Assembly (NCBI RefSeq): GCF_003323745.1
Contig: NZ_QOIL01000008.1
Location: forward strand, 269,404 to 333,403
From: Sphaerisporangium album
GTDB lineage: Bacteria; Actinomycetota; Actinomycetes; Streptosporangiales; Streptosporangiaceae
DNA length: 64,000 nt
Reading direction: 5' to 3'
Made by a program: the position numbers and the translations under genes. Position 1 is the stretch's first letter; each line of letters opens with the position of its first letter. Below the pieces are notes generated by a model that had not been told where the DNA came from, made no database searches, and saw only the letters and a program-made list of their open reading frames with translations. Shown here in pieces: positions 42,798-56,492 of the stretch.

Positions 42798-44072
42798 GTG
42801 AGCGAGTCAGCCCCAGCGGCGGACGCCGACATCATCGTCGTCGGCGCCGGACCCGCGGGTTCGACCACGGCCTTCTACCTCGCGCAGGCCGGCTATGACG
42901 TCCTGCTGCTGGAGAAGACCCGATTTCCGCGTGAGAAAGTGTGCGGGGACGGGTTGACGCCTCGCGCCGTCAAGGAACTGATCGCCATGGGCGTCGACAT
43001 CGACGCCCCCGGCTGGATCCGCAACAAGGGCCTGCGCGTCGTCGGCGGCGGCCTGCGCCTGGAGCTGGCCTGGCCCGAGCTGTCCAGCTTCCCCGACTTC
43101 GGCCTGGTGCGCACGCGTCTGGACTTCGACCAGATCGTCGCGGACAACGCCGAGCGCGCCGGCGTCCGTCTCCTCCAGGGCGTCAACGTCATCGGCCCGG
43201 TGCTGGACGAGCGCAGCGGCCACGTCGTCGGCGTCACCGCCAAGAGCGACGGCGAGCCGGTCACCTACCGCTCCCGCCTGGTCGTGGCCGCCGACGGCAA
43301 CTCCACCCGCCTGTCGCTGTCGATGGGCCTGCACAAGCGCGACGACCGTCCGATGGGCGTGGCCGTGCGCACGTACTTCACCAGCCCCCGGCACGACGAC
43401 GACTGGCTGGAGACCTGGCTCGAATTGTGGGACACCGACCCGGACGGCTCCCCGCGCCTGCTGCCCGGGTACGGCTGGGTCTTCGGCGTCGGCGACGGCA
43501 CGAGCAACGTCGGCCTCGGCCTGCTCAACACCAGCGAGGCGTTCCAGAAGCTGGACTACCGCGACCTGCTGCGCCGTTGGGTCAAGAACATGCCCTCCGA
43601 ATGGGGCTTCGCCGAAGAGAACATGACCGGGCCCGTGCGCGGCGCGGCGCTGCCGATGGCGTTCAACCGGCAGCCCCACTACACCCGCGGCCTGGTGCTC
43701 GTCGGCGACGCGGGTGGCATGATCAACCCCTTCAACGGCGAGGGCATCGCCTATGCCATGGAGACCGGCCGGATCGCGGCCGACGCCATCGTCACGGCCC
43801 TGTCCGCCGGCACCCCCGCGCGGCGCGAGCGCGTGCTGCGCGCCTATCCGAAGACGCTCAAGGACGCCTACGGCGGTTACTTCACGCTCGGGCGGCTGTT
43901 CGTCGAGGCCATCGGCAGGCCCGGCGTGATGGGCTTTCTCACACGGCACGGTCTGCCACATCCCACTCTGATGCGGTTCGCTCTGAAACTGCTTGGTAAT
44001 CTCACGGACCGGCAGGGCGATGCGTCAGACCGGATCATCAACGCCCTGTCCAAGGTCACGCCGCCGGCATGA
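42798..44072 (+). CDS. Geranylgeranyl-reductase-family flavoprotein, probably MenJ-like menaquinone reductase
   Basis: A 424-residue FAD enzyme. The Rossmann motif GAGPAG (16-21) in DADIIVVGAGPAGSTTAF is followed by the family signature KTRFPREKVCGDGLTPRAV, then a VVAADGNSTRLS strand and the second FAD site VLVGDAGGMINPFNGEGI. The family saturates isoprenoid chains; in mycobacteria the homologue MenJ reduces one isoprene unit of menaquinone. Location between menG and nuo, with a prenyl synthase after nuo, supports that role. The GTG start follows an AGGACAGG stretch. Confidence 0.88.
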   Translation: MSESAPAADADIIVVGAGPAGSTTAFYLAQAGYDVLLLEKTRFPREKVCGDGLTPRAVKELIAMGVDIDAPGWIRNKGLRVVGGGLRLELAWPELSSFPDFGLVRTRLDFDQIVADNAERAGVRLLQGVNVIGPVLDERSGHVVGVTAKSDGEPVTYRSRLVVAADGNSTRLSLSMGLHKRDDRPMGVAVRTYFTSPRHDDDWLETWLELWDTDPDGSPRLLPGYGWVFGVGDGTSNVGLGLLNTSEAFQKLDYRDLLRRWVKNMPSEWGFAEENMTGPVRGAALPMAFNRQPHYTRGLVLVGDAGGMINPFNGEGIAYAMETGRIAADAIVTALSAGTPARRERVLRAYPKTLKDAYGGYFTLGRLFVEAIGRPGVMGFLTRHGLPHPTLMRFALKLLGNLTDRQGDASDRIINALSKVTPPA

Positions 44073-44110
44073 CAACAGCACCCGGAACGAAGAACGATGA
44101 TCGCCCTGCC

Positions 44111-44116
44111 TAGACT
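44111..44116 (+). promoter_or_regulatory. Possible internal -10 box for nuoA
   Basis: TAGACT, the same hexamer as in front of menJ, lies 49 bases before the nuoA ATG. The 92-base gap between menJ and nuoA could hold a secondary promoter, in addition to readthrough from the Rex-controlled one. Confidence 0.3.
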
Positions 44117-44164
44117 CAGCAACCGATTGACCGACGCGCCAGCGCTCAGAGGGGACGCATAGCG

Positions 44165-44524
44165 ATGGAACTGTATGTACCGATTGTGGTGCTCGCGGTC
44201 ATCGCGGCCGGTTTCGCCGTCTTCTCCGTGGGCATCGCCCCGTTCACCGGACCGAAGCGTTGGAACCGCGCGAAGCTCGACGCCTACGAATGCGGCATCG
44301 AGCCGACCCCGCAGCCCGTCGGCGGCGGCCGGTTCCCTCTGAAGTACATGATCACCGCGATGCTCTTCATCGTGTTCGACATCGAGATCATCTTCCTTTA
44401 TCCGTGGGCGGTCGCTTTCGATCAGCTCGGGGTGTTCGGGCTGGTCGAGATGGTGCTGTTCATCGTCACCGTGCTGGTCGCCTACGCCTACGTGTGGCGT
44501 CGCCGCGGCCTGGACTGGGACTGA
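44165..44524 (+). CDS. nuoA: NADH-quinone oxidoreductase subunit A
   Basis: A 119-residue membrane subunit of complex I with three hydrophobic segments. The middle loop has KLDAYECGIEPTP (conserved Cys) and the second segment has FIVFDIEIIFLYPWAV, the NuoA signature. It opens the fourteen-gene nuo operon, which couples NADH oxidation to menaquinone reduction and proton pumping. Confidence 0.97.
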   Translation: MELYVPIVVLAVIAAGFAVFSVGIAPFTGPKRWNRAKLDAYECGIEPTPQPVGGGRFPLKYMITAMLFIVFDIEIIFLYPWAVAFDQLGVFGLVEMVLFIVTVLVAYAYVWRRRGLDWD

Positions 44525-44563
44525 GAGGCAGCGTGCCGGAGGCGCGCGAGAGGAAGCACTGAG

Positions 44564-45115
44564 ATGGGTCTCGAAGAGAAATTGCCCAGCGGGTTCATCC
44601 TGTCGACCGTGGAGCAGGCGGCGGGGTGGGCGCGCAAGAACTCCGTCTGGCCGGCGACGTTCGGCCTGGCCTGCTGCGCCATCGAGTTGATGGCGACCGG
44701 CGGTCCCAACCACGACCTGGCCAGGTTCGGCATGGAGCGCGCGTCGGCGTCTCCCCGCCAGGCCGACCTGATGATCGTGGCCGGCCGGCTCTCGCAGAAG
44801 ATGGCACCCGTGCTGCGCCAGATCTACGACCAGATGGCGGAGCCCAAGTGGGTCATCGCCATGGGCGTCTGCGCCTCCAGCGGTGGCATGTTCAACAACT
44901 ACGCGATCGTGCAGGGCGTCGACCACGTCGTGCCCGTGGACATCTACCTCCCCGGCTGCCCGCCGCGGCCCGAGATGCTCATCGACGCGATCGTCAAGCT
45001 CCACGACAAGATCCAGAACATGAAGTTCGGCGCCCACCGGGCCAAGCAGATCGACGAGCTGGAGCTTCAGGCTCTGCGGTCGCTGCCGCTCATCGATCAG
45101 GGGACCCCGAAATGA
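44564..45115 (+). CDS. nuoB: NADH-quinone oxidoreductase subunit B
   Basis: A 183-residue peripheral subunit that carries the last iron-sulfur cluster (N2) before quinone. The ligands are the twin cysteines in [11 protein letters not shown], the Cys in [11 protein letters not shown] and the Cys in [12 protein letters not shown]. The ATG at 44564 has a GAGAGGAAG site. The stop overlaps the nuoC ATG. Confidence 0.97.
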   Translation: MGLEEKLPSGFILSTVEQAAGWARKNSVWPATFGLACCAIELMATGGPNHDLARFGMERASASPRQADLMIVAGRLSQKMAPVLRQIYDQMAEPKWVIAMGVCASSGGMFNNYAIVQGVDHVVPVDIYLPGCPPRPEMLIDAIVKLHDKIQNMKFGAHRAKQIDELELQALRSLPLIDQGTPK

Positions 45116-45797
45116 GCACTGAAAACCACCCCGACAACCTTCCGGGGGTCCCGGAGGAGCCCGTGGCGCGCCACGGCATGTTCGGCGTCACCGACTCCGG
45201 CGACACCTCCGGCTACGGCCGCCTGGTCGTGCGCCGCGCGCCGAAGTTGTCCAGCGCCAGGCCGTACGGCGGCTACTTCGACGAGATCGCCGACGGGCTG
45301 GAGGCCGCGGCCGGTGACTCCTACGCCGGCATGGTCGAGCGCGTCGTCGTCGACCGCGGCGAGCTGACGCTGCACGTGGCCCGCGAGCACCTCACCGCGG
45401 TGATGAGCCACCTGCGCGACGACCCCGCCCTGCGCTTCGAGCTCTCGCTCGGCGTCTCGGGCGTGCACTACCCCGAGGACGAGGGCGCGGAACTGCACGC
45501 GGTCTACCACCTGTGCTCGATCACCCACAACCGGCGTGTACGGGTCGAGGTCTCCTGTCCCGACGCGGATCCGCACATTCCGTCCACGGTCTCGGTCTAC
45601 CCGACCCACGACTGGCACGAACGCGAGACCTACGACTTCTTCGGCATCGTCTTCGACGGCCACCCCGCGCTGACCCGCATCGAGATGCCGGACGACTGGG
45701 AAGGCCACCCCCAGCGCAAGGACTACCCGCTCGGCGGCATCCCGGTCGAGTACCGCGGCGCCACCATCCCCGCGCCGGACCAGAGGAGGTCGTACGC

Positions 45798-45801
<4 letters not shown>
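45112..45801 (+). CDS. nuoC: NADH-quinone oxidoreductase subunit C
   Basis: A 229-residue 30-kDa peripheral-arm subunit. Its marks are [20 protein letters not shown], the [20 protein letters not shown] signature and the end block [11 protein letters not shown]. The N-terminal 45 residues are poorly conserved. The start is ATG 45112, inside the nuoB stop (ATGA). It is separate from nuoD, not fused. Confidence 0.96.
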
Positions 45802-47143
<1,342 letters not shown>

Positions 47144-47147
<4 letters not shown>

Positions 47148-47817
47148 CCAGCTACTCGCCGGAAGTCCGCGAGCGTCTCGAACGCGACGCGAAAGAGATC
47201 ATCGGCCGTTACCCGAAGAGCCGCTCGGCGCTGCTGCCGCTGCTGCACCTCGTGCAGTCGGAGGAGGGCTACGTCTCCGACGCGGGGCACGAGTTCTGCG
47301 CCGAGATGCTGGGCCTGAGCAAGGCCGAGGTCGTGGGCGTGTCGACGTTCTACACGATGTACAAGCGCAGCCCCGCGGGCGAGTTCCACGTCGGCGTCTG
47401 CATCAACTCCCTGTGCGCGATCATGGGCGGCGACCAGATCTGGGACGAGCTCAGCGAGCACGTCGGCGCCGGCAACGGCGAGACCACGGGCGACGGCAAG
47501 ATCTCGCTGGAGCGGATCGAATGCAACGCCGCCTGCGACTTCGCGCCCGTCATGATGGTCAACTGGGAGTTCTTCGACAACCAGACCCCCGACTCGGCCA
47601 AGCGCCTCGTCGACGACCTGCGCTCCGGCAAGGACGTCAAGCCCACGCGCGGCCCCGGCCGGCTGTGCACGTTCAAGGAGGCCTCGCGCGTGCTCGCGGG
47701 CCTGCCTGACGGGCAGGCGGGCGACGGCCCGGCGGCGGCCGGCCCCTCGCTGGAAGGGCTCAAGCTAGCCAAGGCCAACGGCTGGACCGCCCCGGCGCCT
47801 TCGAAGGGGGCCTCGGA

Positions 47818-47821
<4 letters not shown>
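47144..47821 (+). CDS. nuoE: NADH-quinone oxidoreductase subunit E
   Basis: A 225-residue 24-kDa subunit holding a [2Fe-2S] cluster. Its ligands are in [12 protein letters not shown] and [15 protein letters not shown]. The helical N-terminus has [17 protein letters not shown] Pro/Ala-rich tail of about 50 residues follows the domain. The GTG 47144 overlaps the nuoD stop and the TGA overlaps nuoF. Confidence 0.95.
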
Positions 47822-49103
<1,282 letters not shown>

Positions 49104-49107
<4 letters not shown>

Positions 49108-51533
49108 CAGTACAGACACCCTCGGCGGGATCGGTCGAACAGCCGGTCGACCTGGTGACCCTCACCATTGACGGCTTCCAGATCAGCGTGCCGAAGGGGA
49201 CCCTGATCATCCGGGCGGCCGAGATGCTCGGCGTCCAGATCCCGAGGTTCTGCGACCACCCGCTGCTCGCGCCCGCGGCCAACTGCCGTCAGTGCCTGGT
49301 GGACATCACCGACGCCGGCAACGGCCGGGGCTTCCCGAAGCCGCAGCCGTCCTGCGCCATCGAGGTCGCCGAGGGCATGGTCGTGCAGACGCAGCTCACC
49401 TCGCCGGTCGCCGAGAAGGCCCAGCGCGGTGTCATGGAGATGCTGCTGCTGAACCACCCGCTCGACTGCCCGGTCTGCGACAAGGGCGGCGAATGCCCCC
49501 TGCAGAACCAGGCCATGTCCAACGGGCAGGGCGAGTCCCGGTTCCAGGAGACCAAGCGCACCTTCGAGAAGCCCATCCCGCTGTCCAGCGAGGTGCTGCT
49601 CGACCGCGAGCGCTGCGTCCAGTGCGCCCGCTGCATCCGCTTCTCCGATGAGATCGCCGGCGACCCGCTGATCGACTTCTTCGAGCGCGGCGCCGCCGAG
49701 CAGGTCGGCGTGGCGAACGGCGAGCCGCTCGAGTCGTACTACTCGGGCAACACCGTGCAGATCTGCCCGGTGGGCGCGCTCACCGGCGCCGCCTACCGCT
49801 TCCGCGCCCGGCCGTTCGACCTGGTGTCCACGCCGAGCGCCTGCGAGCACTGCGCGAGCGGCTGCGAGCTGCGCACCGACCACCGGCGCGGCAAGGTCAC
49901 CCGCCGCCTCGCCGGGGACGACCCGCAGGTCAACGAGGAGTGGAACTGCGACAAGGGCCGCTGGGCCTTCACCTACGCCACCCAGCCGGACCGCCTGCAG
50001 ACCCCGCTGATCCGCGACGAGGACGGCTACCTGCGCCCCGCCTCCTGGCCGGAGGCCCTGACGGCCGCGGCCGAGGGCCTCGCGCGGGCCCGCGGCAGGG
50101 CCGGCGTGCTGGTCGGCGGCCGCGTGACCGTCGAGGACGCCTACGCCTACTCCAAGTTCGCCCGCATCGCCCTCGGCACCAACGACATCGACTTCCGCTC
50201 CCGCCCGCTGTCGGGCGAGGAGGCCGTCTTCCTGGCCCACGCCGTGGCCGGGAAGGGCATCGAGGTCTCCTACACCGACCTGGAGAAGGCGCCCGCCGTG
50301 CTCCTGGCCGGGTTCGAGCCCGAGGAGGAGTCGCCGATCGTCTTCCTGCGCCTGCGCAAGGCGTGGCGCAAGCGCGGCCTGAAGGTCTTCACGCTCGCGC
50401 CGTTCGCCACGGCGAGCCTCGCCAAGATGGGCGGCACGCTGATCCGCGCGCTCCCCGGCGAGGAGGCCGAGGCGCTCGGCGAGCTGGTCTCCGGCTCCAC
50501 GGCCTCGGCAGAGGCGCTGCGGCAGCCGGGCGCGATCATCCTGGTCGGCGAGCGGCTCGCCACCTCGCGCGGCGCCCTGTCGGCCGTCGTCCGGCTGGCC
50601 GCCAGCTCCGGCGCCCGGCTCGCCTGGGTGCCCCGCCGGGCCGGCGAGCGCGGCGCGATCGAGGCCGGCGCCCTGCCGAACCTGCTGCCGATCGGCCGCC
50701 CGGTCACCGACGCGGCCGCCCGCGCCGAGGTCGCCCGCGCCTGGGACGTCTCGGCCCTGCCGGAGGCCGAGGGACGCGACACCTCCGCGATCCTCGCCGC
50801 CGCCCTGGACGGCGAGGTGGAGGCCCTGGTGGTCGGCGGCGTCGACCCCTACGACCTGCCCGACCCGGAGGCCGCCCTCGCGGCCCTGGAGAACACCCCG
50901 TTCATCGTCTCGCTGGAGATGCGCGCGAGCGCCGTCACCGACCGCGCCGACGTCGTCCTGCCCATCGCGGCGGTGTCCGAGAAGAGCGGCACCTTCGTGA
51001 ACTGGGAGGGCCGCGGCCGCTCCTTCGAGCGGGCCATCGAGGTGCCGGGCGTGATGAGCGACCTGCGCGCCATCGCCGCCATCGCCGACCACATGGACGT
51101 GCACCTCGGCCTGCCCGACCCGGCCGCCGCGCGGCGCGAGCTCGCCGCGCTCGGCGCCTGGCGCGGCGCCCGTCCGAACGGCCCCGGCGTGACGGGCGGC
51201 GCCCACCGCGTCCCGCGCGCCGGAGAGGCCCTGCTGGCGACCTGGCACCTGCTGCTGGACTCCGGCCGGCTCCAGGACGGCGAACCGTTCCTGGCCGGTA
51301 CGGGACGCGCGGTGGAAGCGCTGGTGTCGGAGTCCACGGCGGCCGAGATCGGCGCCCTCGACGGCGGTAAGGTCACCATCACCACGGAGGGCGGCTCGGT
51401 CACGCTGCCCGTCCGGGTGGCCGACCTTCCCGACCGCGTGGTGTGGGTGCCGGCGCACTCGGCGGGCTGCTCGGTCACCCGCGACCTGCGGGCCGTGGCC
51501 GGCGACGTCGTCAAGATCGGGAGCGAGTCATGA
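49104..51533 (+). CDS. nuoG: NADH-quinone oxidoreductase subunit G
   Basis: An 809-residue 75-kDa subunit. An N-terminal [2Fe-2S] ferredoxin domain ([17 protein letters not shown]) is followed by the His-Cys3 [4Fe-4S] site ([17 protein letters not shown]), a [13 protein letters not shown] cluster and then [13 protein letters not shown] before the molybdopterin-oxidoreductase-like part (from about 260). The latter is catalytically silent in complex I. The length is in the usual range and the start overlaps nuoF. Confidence 0.96.
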
Positions 51534-52885
51534 GAGCTCTTCTCGCCGACCCGGCAGGGGCGCCAACCCTCGCCGACTTCGGCAAGGATCCCTTGTGGAT
51601 CTCCATCATCAAGGCGTTGTTCATCTTCGTCTTCCTGATGCTGGGCGTGCTGTTCGGCGTGTGGACCGAGCGCAAGCTCATCTCGCGCATGCAGCACCGC
51701 TACGGCCCCAACCGCGCGGGCAAGTTCGGCCTGCTGCAGTCGGTGGCCGACGGCCTGAAGATGGGGCTGAAGGAGGACATCCTCCCGCGCACCGTCGACA
51801 AGGTCGTCTACATCCTCGCCCCGATCATCATCGCGGTGCCGGCCTTCCTGTCGTACTCGATCATCCCGTTCGGGCCGATGGTGTCCATGTTCGGCGTGCG
51901 CACGCCGCTCCAGCTCACCGACCTGCCGGTCGCGGTGCTGGTGGTGCTGGCCATGGCCTCGATCGGCGTCTACGGCATCGTGCTCGCGGGCTGGGGCTCG
52001 CGCTCGCCGTACGCCGTGCTGGGCGGCCTGCGCTCCACCGCGCAGGTGATCTCCTACGAGATCGCGATGGGCCTGTCGTTCGTGGCGGTGTTCCTGTTCG
52101 CCGGCACGCTGTCCACGTCCGAGATCGTGGCCAAGCAGGCGTCCGGCGGCACGTGGGACCTCGGCTCGATCAGCATCCCCCTCCCGTCCTGGTACGCGAT
52201 CCTGCTGATCCCGTCGTTCCTGATCTACGTGATCACGATGCTGGGCGAGACCAACCGCGTGCCGTTCGACCTCCCCGAGGGCGAGGGCGAGCTGGTCGGC
52301 GGGTTCCACACCGAGTACTCCTCGTCGCTGAAGTTCGCGATGTTCATGCTGGCCGAGTACGCCAACGTGTTCACCGTGTCGGGCCTGTGCATCACGCTCT
52401 TCCTCGGCGGATGGCGCGCCCCGTGGCCGATCTCGCTGTGGGACGGTGCCAACGTCGGCTGGTGGCCGATGCTCTGGTTCTTCGTCAAGCTCGCGCTGGT
52501 CTTCGCGTTCTTCATCTGGGTGCGCGCCTCGCTGCCGCGCATCCGGTACGACCAGCTCATGGCCTTCGGCTGGAAGATCCTCATTCCGCTCAACCTGGCG
52601 TGGATCCTCGTGGTCGCGACCGTGCGCGCGACCCGGGTCGAGGGCGCCGACAAGACGCTCGTGATGGTGATCGCGGCGGTGGTCGTCGTCGGATGCCTCG
52701 CGATCTACTTCCGCTTCGACACGGTCAACCAGCGCCGCAGAGAGGCCAGGGCCGCCGAGGTCGAGGCGGAGTTCGAGCGGCTCCGTGCCGAGCCCACCGC
52801 GGGCGGGTTCCCGGTTCCGGCGCTGGACCTGCCGCACTACCACGGCGTCAACGGACGCAAGGAGGTCCCCAGTGGGACTAACTGA
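51530..52885 (+). CDS. nuoH: NADH-quinone oxidoreductase subunit H
   Basis: A 451-residue membrane subunit at the junction with the quinone chamber, with about nine hydrophobic segments. [19 protein letters not shown] and [20 protein letters not shown] are the ND1 signatures. The C-terminal cytoplasmic tail of about 50 residues is an actinobacterial extension. It starts at ATG in the nuoG stop; the 3' end overlaps nuoI by 14 bases. Confidence 0.96.
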   Translation: MRALLADPAGAPTLADFGKDPLWISIIKALFIFVFLMLGVLFGVWTERKLISRMQHRYGPNRAGKFGLLQSVADGLKMGLKEDILPRTVDKVVYILAPIIIAVPAFLSYSIIPFGPMVSMFGVRTPLQLTDLPVAVLVVLAMASIGVYGIVLAGWGSRSPYAVLGGLRSTAQVISYEIAMGLSFVAVFLFAGTLSTSEIVAKQASGGTWDLGSISIPLPSWYAILLIPSFLIYVITMLGETNRVPFDLPEGEGELVGGFHTEYSSSLKFAMFMLAEYANVFTVSGLCITLFLGGWRAPWPISLWDGANVGWWPMLWFFVKLALVFAFFIWVRASLPRIRYDQLMAFGWKILIPLNLAWILVVATVRATRVEGADKTLVMVIAAVVVVGCLAIYFRFDTVNQRRREARAAEVEAEFERLRAEPTAGGFPVPALDLPHYHGVNGRKEVPSGTN

Positions 52886-53387
52886 TTTCCTGAACCCCGT
52901 GAAGGGGTTCGGCGTCACCTTCCACCACATGTTCAAGAAGCCGGTGACGACGAACTACCCCGAGGAGAAGCGGCCGACCGCGCCGCGCTTCCACGGGCGT
53001 CACCAGCTGAACCGCTGGCCGGACGGGCTGGAGAAGTGCGTCGGGTGCGAGCTGTGCGCCTGGGCCTGCCCCGCGGACGCGATCTACGTGGAAGGCGCCG
53101 ACAACACCGACGAGGAGCGGTACTCCCCGGGTGAGCGGTACGGCAGGACGTACCAGATCAACTACCTGCGGTGCATCCTGTGCGGCCTGTGCATCGAGGC
53201 GTGCCCGACACGCGCGCTCACGATGACCAACGAGTACGAGCTCGCCGACTCCAGCCGTGAGAGCCTCATCTACACCAAGGAGATGCTGCTCGCGCCGCTG
53301 GGGCCCGGCATGGAGACGCCGCCCCACCCGATGCGCCTCGGCGACACCGAAGAGGACTACTACCGGTTGGGCCGTAGCAATGGGTGA
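52872..53387 (+). CDS. nuoI: NADH-quinone oxidoreductase subunit I
   Basis: A 171-residue subunit with two [4Fe-4S] clusters (N6a and N6b) in [12 protein letters not shown] and [12 protein letters not shown]. It relays electrons toward NuoB. The GTG start at 52872 lies inside nuoH, after AAGGAGG, and the stop overlaps the nuoJ ATG. Confidence 0.96.
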   Translation: MGLTDFLNPVKGFGVTFHHMFKKPVTTNYPEEKRPTAPRFHGRHQLNRWPDGLEKCVGCELCAWACPADAIYVEGADNTDEERYSPGERYGRTYQINYLRCILCGLCIEACPTRALTMTNEYELADSSRESLIYTKEMLLAPLGPGMETPPHPMRLGDTEEDYYRLGRSNG

Positions 53388-54279
53388 AACGATCACGTTC
53401 TGGGTGCTCGCGGTCGTCTCCGTGGCCGCGGCGTTCGGGCTCGTCTTCAGCCGCAAGGCGGTGTACTCCGCGCTGATGCTGGGCGTGGTGATGCTCTCGC
53501 TGGCGGTGCTCTACGCCGTGCAGGACGCGCCGTTCCTCGCCGTGGTGCAGATCATCGTCTACACCGGCGCGGTCATGATGCTCTTCCTGTTCGTCCTCAT
53601 GCTGGTCGGCGTCGACTCCTCCGACTCGCTGGTCGAGACGATCAAGGGCCAGCGGTTCTGGGCGATCATCGCGGGCCTCGGCTTCGCCGTCCTGCTCGCG
53701 GCGGGCATCGGCAACGCGGTCGTCGGCGAGCCCGCCGGGCTGGCGGAGGCCGTGAAGGCGGACGGCGGCAACGTCCCCGCGCTGGCGAGGCTGATCTTCA
53801 CGCGGTACGTCTTCGCGTTCGAGGTCACCTCGGCGCTGCTCATCACCGCCGCGCTCGGCGCGATGGTGCTGGCGCACCGCGAGCGCACCGCGCCCAAGCC
53901 CACGCAGAAGGACCTGGCGCGCGCCCGCTTCCTCGGCGACCACCCGACCCCGCTGCCCGGCCCCGGCACCTACGCCCGGCACAACGCGATCGACATGCCC
54001 GCGCTGCTGCCCGACGGCTCGGTCTCGGAGCTGTCGGTCAACCGGTACATCGCCCGCTACGACGTCGAGCGGGGGCGGCTCCCGGAGAACCCGCGGCTCG
54101 CCCAGGCCCTCAGGAACGTCGCCAAGGGCCCGGCCACCGAGCAGCCGAAGGTCGTCCGGGCCGTCGCCGAGGAGCCCGAGGCGCGCGTCCCGGCCGACGA
54201 CCGGCCGCCGGTCTCGCAGGCCGCCGGCCTGCCCGCCGAGGGCCGCACCGAGGGCCCCGTCGAGGAGGAAGGCAAGTGA
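53380..54279 (+). CDS. nuoJ: NADH-quinone oxidoreductase subunit J
   Basis: A 299-residue membrane subunit with five segments ([18 protein letters not shown], then [39 protein letters not shown]). [11 protein letters not shown] is the ND6 signature. A soluble tail of about 130 residues (from APKPTQKD) rich in Pro/Glu is long for the family and typical of actinobacteria. The ATG overlaps nuoI. Confidence 0.94.
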   Translation: MGETITFWVLAVVSVAAAFGLVFSRKAVYSALMLGVVMLSLAVLYAVQDAPFLAVVQIIVYTGAVMMLFLFVLMLVGVDSSDSLVETIKGQRFWAIIAGLGFAVLLAAGIGNAVVGEPAGLAEAVKADGGNVPALARLIFTRYVFAFEVTSALLITAALGAMVLAHRERTAPKPTQKDLARARFLGDHPTPLPGPGTYARHNAIDMPALLPDGSVSELSVNRYIARYDVERGRLPENPRLAQALRNVAKGPATEQPKVVRAVAEEPEARVPADDRPPVSQAAGLPAEGRTEGPVEEEGK

Positions 54280-54572
54280 CCACCCACTACCTCGTGCTCT
54301 CCGCGCTGCTGTTCGCCATCGGAGCGGTCGGCGTGCTGGTGCGCCGCAACGCCATCGTGGTGTTCATGTGCGTGGAGCTCATGCTCAACGCCTGCAACCT
54401 GGCTTTCGTCACCTTCGCCCGGCAGCACGGCAACCTCCAGGGCCAGATCATCGCCTTCTTCGTGATGATCGTGGCCGCCGCCGAGGTCGTCGTGGGTCTC
54501 GCGATCATCGTGACGATCTTCCGAACCCGCAGGTCCGCGTCGGTGGACGACGCCAACCTGCTGAAGTACTAA
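54276..54572 (+). CDS. nuoK: NADH-quinone oxidoreductase subunit K
   Basis: A 98-residue three-helix antiporter-associated subunit. [14 protein letters not shown] contains the conserved membrane Glu of ND4L, and the end helix [17 protein letters not shown] carries the second Glu. It starts at GTG inside the nuoJ stop (GTGA). Confidence 0.96.
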   Translation: MTTHYLVLSALLFAIGAVGVLVRRNAIVVFMCVELMLNACNLAFVTFARQHGNLQGQIIAFFVMIVAAAEVVVGLAIIVTIFRTRRSASVDDANLLKY

Positions 54573-54581
54573 GAGGGCGCC

Positions 54582-56492
54582 GTGGAAACCGCTGCTGACT
54601 TCGTCCAGCACTCCGGTGGAGTGATCGGTGCATCCTGGCTGACGATCGCCTTGCCGCTGCTCGGCGCGGCGATCCTCCTGCTGGGCGGCCGGCGCACCGA
54701 CCGCTGGGGCCACCTCCTCGGCGTCGCCATGTCCCTGGCGTCGTTCGTGGTGGCCGTGCTCGTCTTCTTCGAGCTGCTCGGGTTCGGGGCCGACCAGCGC
54801 CGCCGCGTGGTGGAGCTGTACGACTTCCTGCCGTCCGGCTCGCTCCACGTGGAGATGGGCCTGCTGCTGGACCCGCTGTCGATCTCGTTCGTCCTGCTGA
54901 TCACCGGTGTCGGGTCGCTGATCCACATCTACTCGATCGGCTACATGGCGCACGACCCGGGCCGGCGGCGGTTCTTCGCCTACCTGAACCTCTTCGTCGC
55001 CGCGATGCTCCTGCTGGTGCTGGCCGACAACTACCTCGGCCTGTACATCGGCTGGGAGGGCGTGGGCCTGGCGTCCTACCTGCTCATCGGCTTCTGGCAG
55101 CACAAGCCGTCGGCGGCCGCCGCGGCCAAGAAAGCGTTCATCGTCAACCGCGTCGGCGACATGGGCCTCGCGCTCGGCATCTTCGTCGTCTTCACGACGT
55201 TCGGCACGATCGCCTTCAACCAGGTCCTGCCCGCCGCCCACGGCGCCTCCGAGGGCACGCTCACGCTCATCGGCCTCGCGCTGCTGCTCGGCGCGTGCGG
55301 CAAGTCGGCCCAGCTCCCGCTGCAGTCCTGGCTCCTGGACGCGATGGAGGGCCCGACCCCGGTCTCCGCCCTCATCCACGCGGCCACGATGGTCACCGCC
55401 GGCGTCTACCTGGTCGTGCGCTCCGGCCCGATCTTCGAGGCCGCGCCGACCGCGCAGCTCGTCGTCACCATCGTCGGCGTCGCCACGCTGCTCGCCGGTG
55501 CGATCATCGGTACCGCCAAGGACGACATCAAGAAGGCCCTCGCCGGGTCGACGATGTCGCAGATCGGCTACATGATGCTCGCCGCGGGCCTCGGCCCGGT
55601 CGGGTACGCGTTCGCCATCGCCCACCTCATCGCGCACGGCTTCTTCAAGGCCTCGATGTTCCTCGGCGCCGGGTCGGTCATGCACGCCATGAACGACGAG
55701 GTCGACATGCGCAAGTTCGGCGGCCTCGCGTCCGTGATGAAGATCACCTGGATCACGTTCGGGCTCGGCTACCTCGCGATCATCGGCTTCCCGCTGCTGT
55801 CCGGGTACTGGACCAAGGACGGCATCATCGAGACCGCGATGGAGCACAACCCGATCCTCGGCTGGCTGGCCGTGATCGGCGCGGGCATCACCGGCTTCTA
55901 CATGTCGCGCCTGTTCTTCATGACCTTCCACGGGCGGCGCCGCTGGGATGCCGACGCCCACCCGCACGAGTCGCCGGCCGTGATGACCTGGCCGCTGATC
56001 ATCCTGTCCATCGGGTCGGTCTTCGGCGGCGGGTTCCTCATCGTGGGCAACCGGTTCATGGAGTTCCTCGCCCCCGCCGTCGGGCGGCCCGAGGAGATGC
56101 CGAGCTTCCACCCGTTCAGCCTCACCGGCCTGGTGACGCTGGCGCTGGTCGCCGTCGGCGTCGCCTACGCCTGGATGCGGTACGGCAGGTCCGAGGTTCC
56201 GGCGGTCGCCCCGCGCGGCTCGTTCCTCACCACCTTCGCCCGCCGTGACCTGTACGGCGACGCGCTGAACGAGGCGCTGTTCATGCGTCCCGGCCAGTGG
56301 CTGACCCGCCTCGCCGTCTTCTTCGACAACCGCGGCGTCGACGGCCTGGTCAACGGCCTGGCGGCGCTGGTGGGCGGCACGTCGGGCCGGCTGCGCCGCA
56401 TCCAGACCGGCTACGTCCGGTCGTACGCCTTGTCGATATTCTTCGGCGCCGCCCTCCTGGTCGGCGCATGGTTCGTCGTAGGGAACCTGTGA
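54582..56492 (+). CDS. nuoL: NADH-quinone oxidoreductase subunit L
   Basis: A 636-residue antiporter-like proton-pumping subunit with about sixteen segments. The family core is [48 protein letters not shown] sequence near residue 250 (Lys and His of the channel), and a [18 protein letters not shown] block. The C-terminal amphipathic and transverse helix region is present. The start is GTG 54582, nine bases after nuoK. Confidence 0.96.
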   Translation: METAADFVQHSGGVIGASWLTIALPLLGAAILLLGGRRTDRWGHLLGVAMSLASFVVAVLVFFELLGFGADQRRRVVELYDFLPSGSLHVEMGLLLDPLSISFVLLITGVGSLIHIYSIGYMAHDPGRRRFFAYLNLFVAAMLLLVLADNYLGLYIGWEGVGLASYLLIGFWQHKPSAAAAAKKAFIVNRVGDMGLALGIFVVFTTFGTIAFNQVLPAAHGASEGTLTLIGLALLLGACGKSAQLPLQSWLLDAMEGPTPVSALIHAATMVTAGVYLVVRSGPIFEAAPTAQLVVTIVGVATLLAGAIIGTAKDDIKKALAGSTMSQIGYMMLAAGLGPVGYAFAIAHLIAHGFFKASMFLGAGSVMHAMNDEVDMRKFGGLASVMKITWITFGLGYLAIIGFPLLSGYWTKDGIIETAMEHNPILGWLAVIGAGITGFYMSRLFFMTFHGRRRWDADAHPHESPAVMTWPLIILSIGSVFGGGFLIVGNRFMEFLAPAVGRPEEMPSFHPFSLTGLVTLALVAVGVAYAWMRYGRSEVPAVAPRGSFLTTFARRDLYGDALNEALFMRPGQWLTRLAVFFDNRGVDGLVNGLAALVGGTSGRLRRIQTGYVRSYALSIFFGAALLVGAWFVVGNL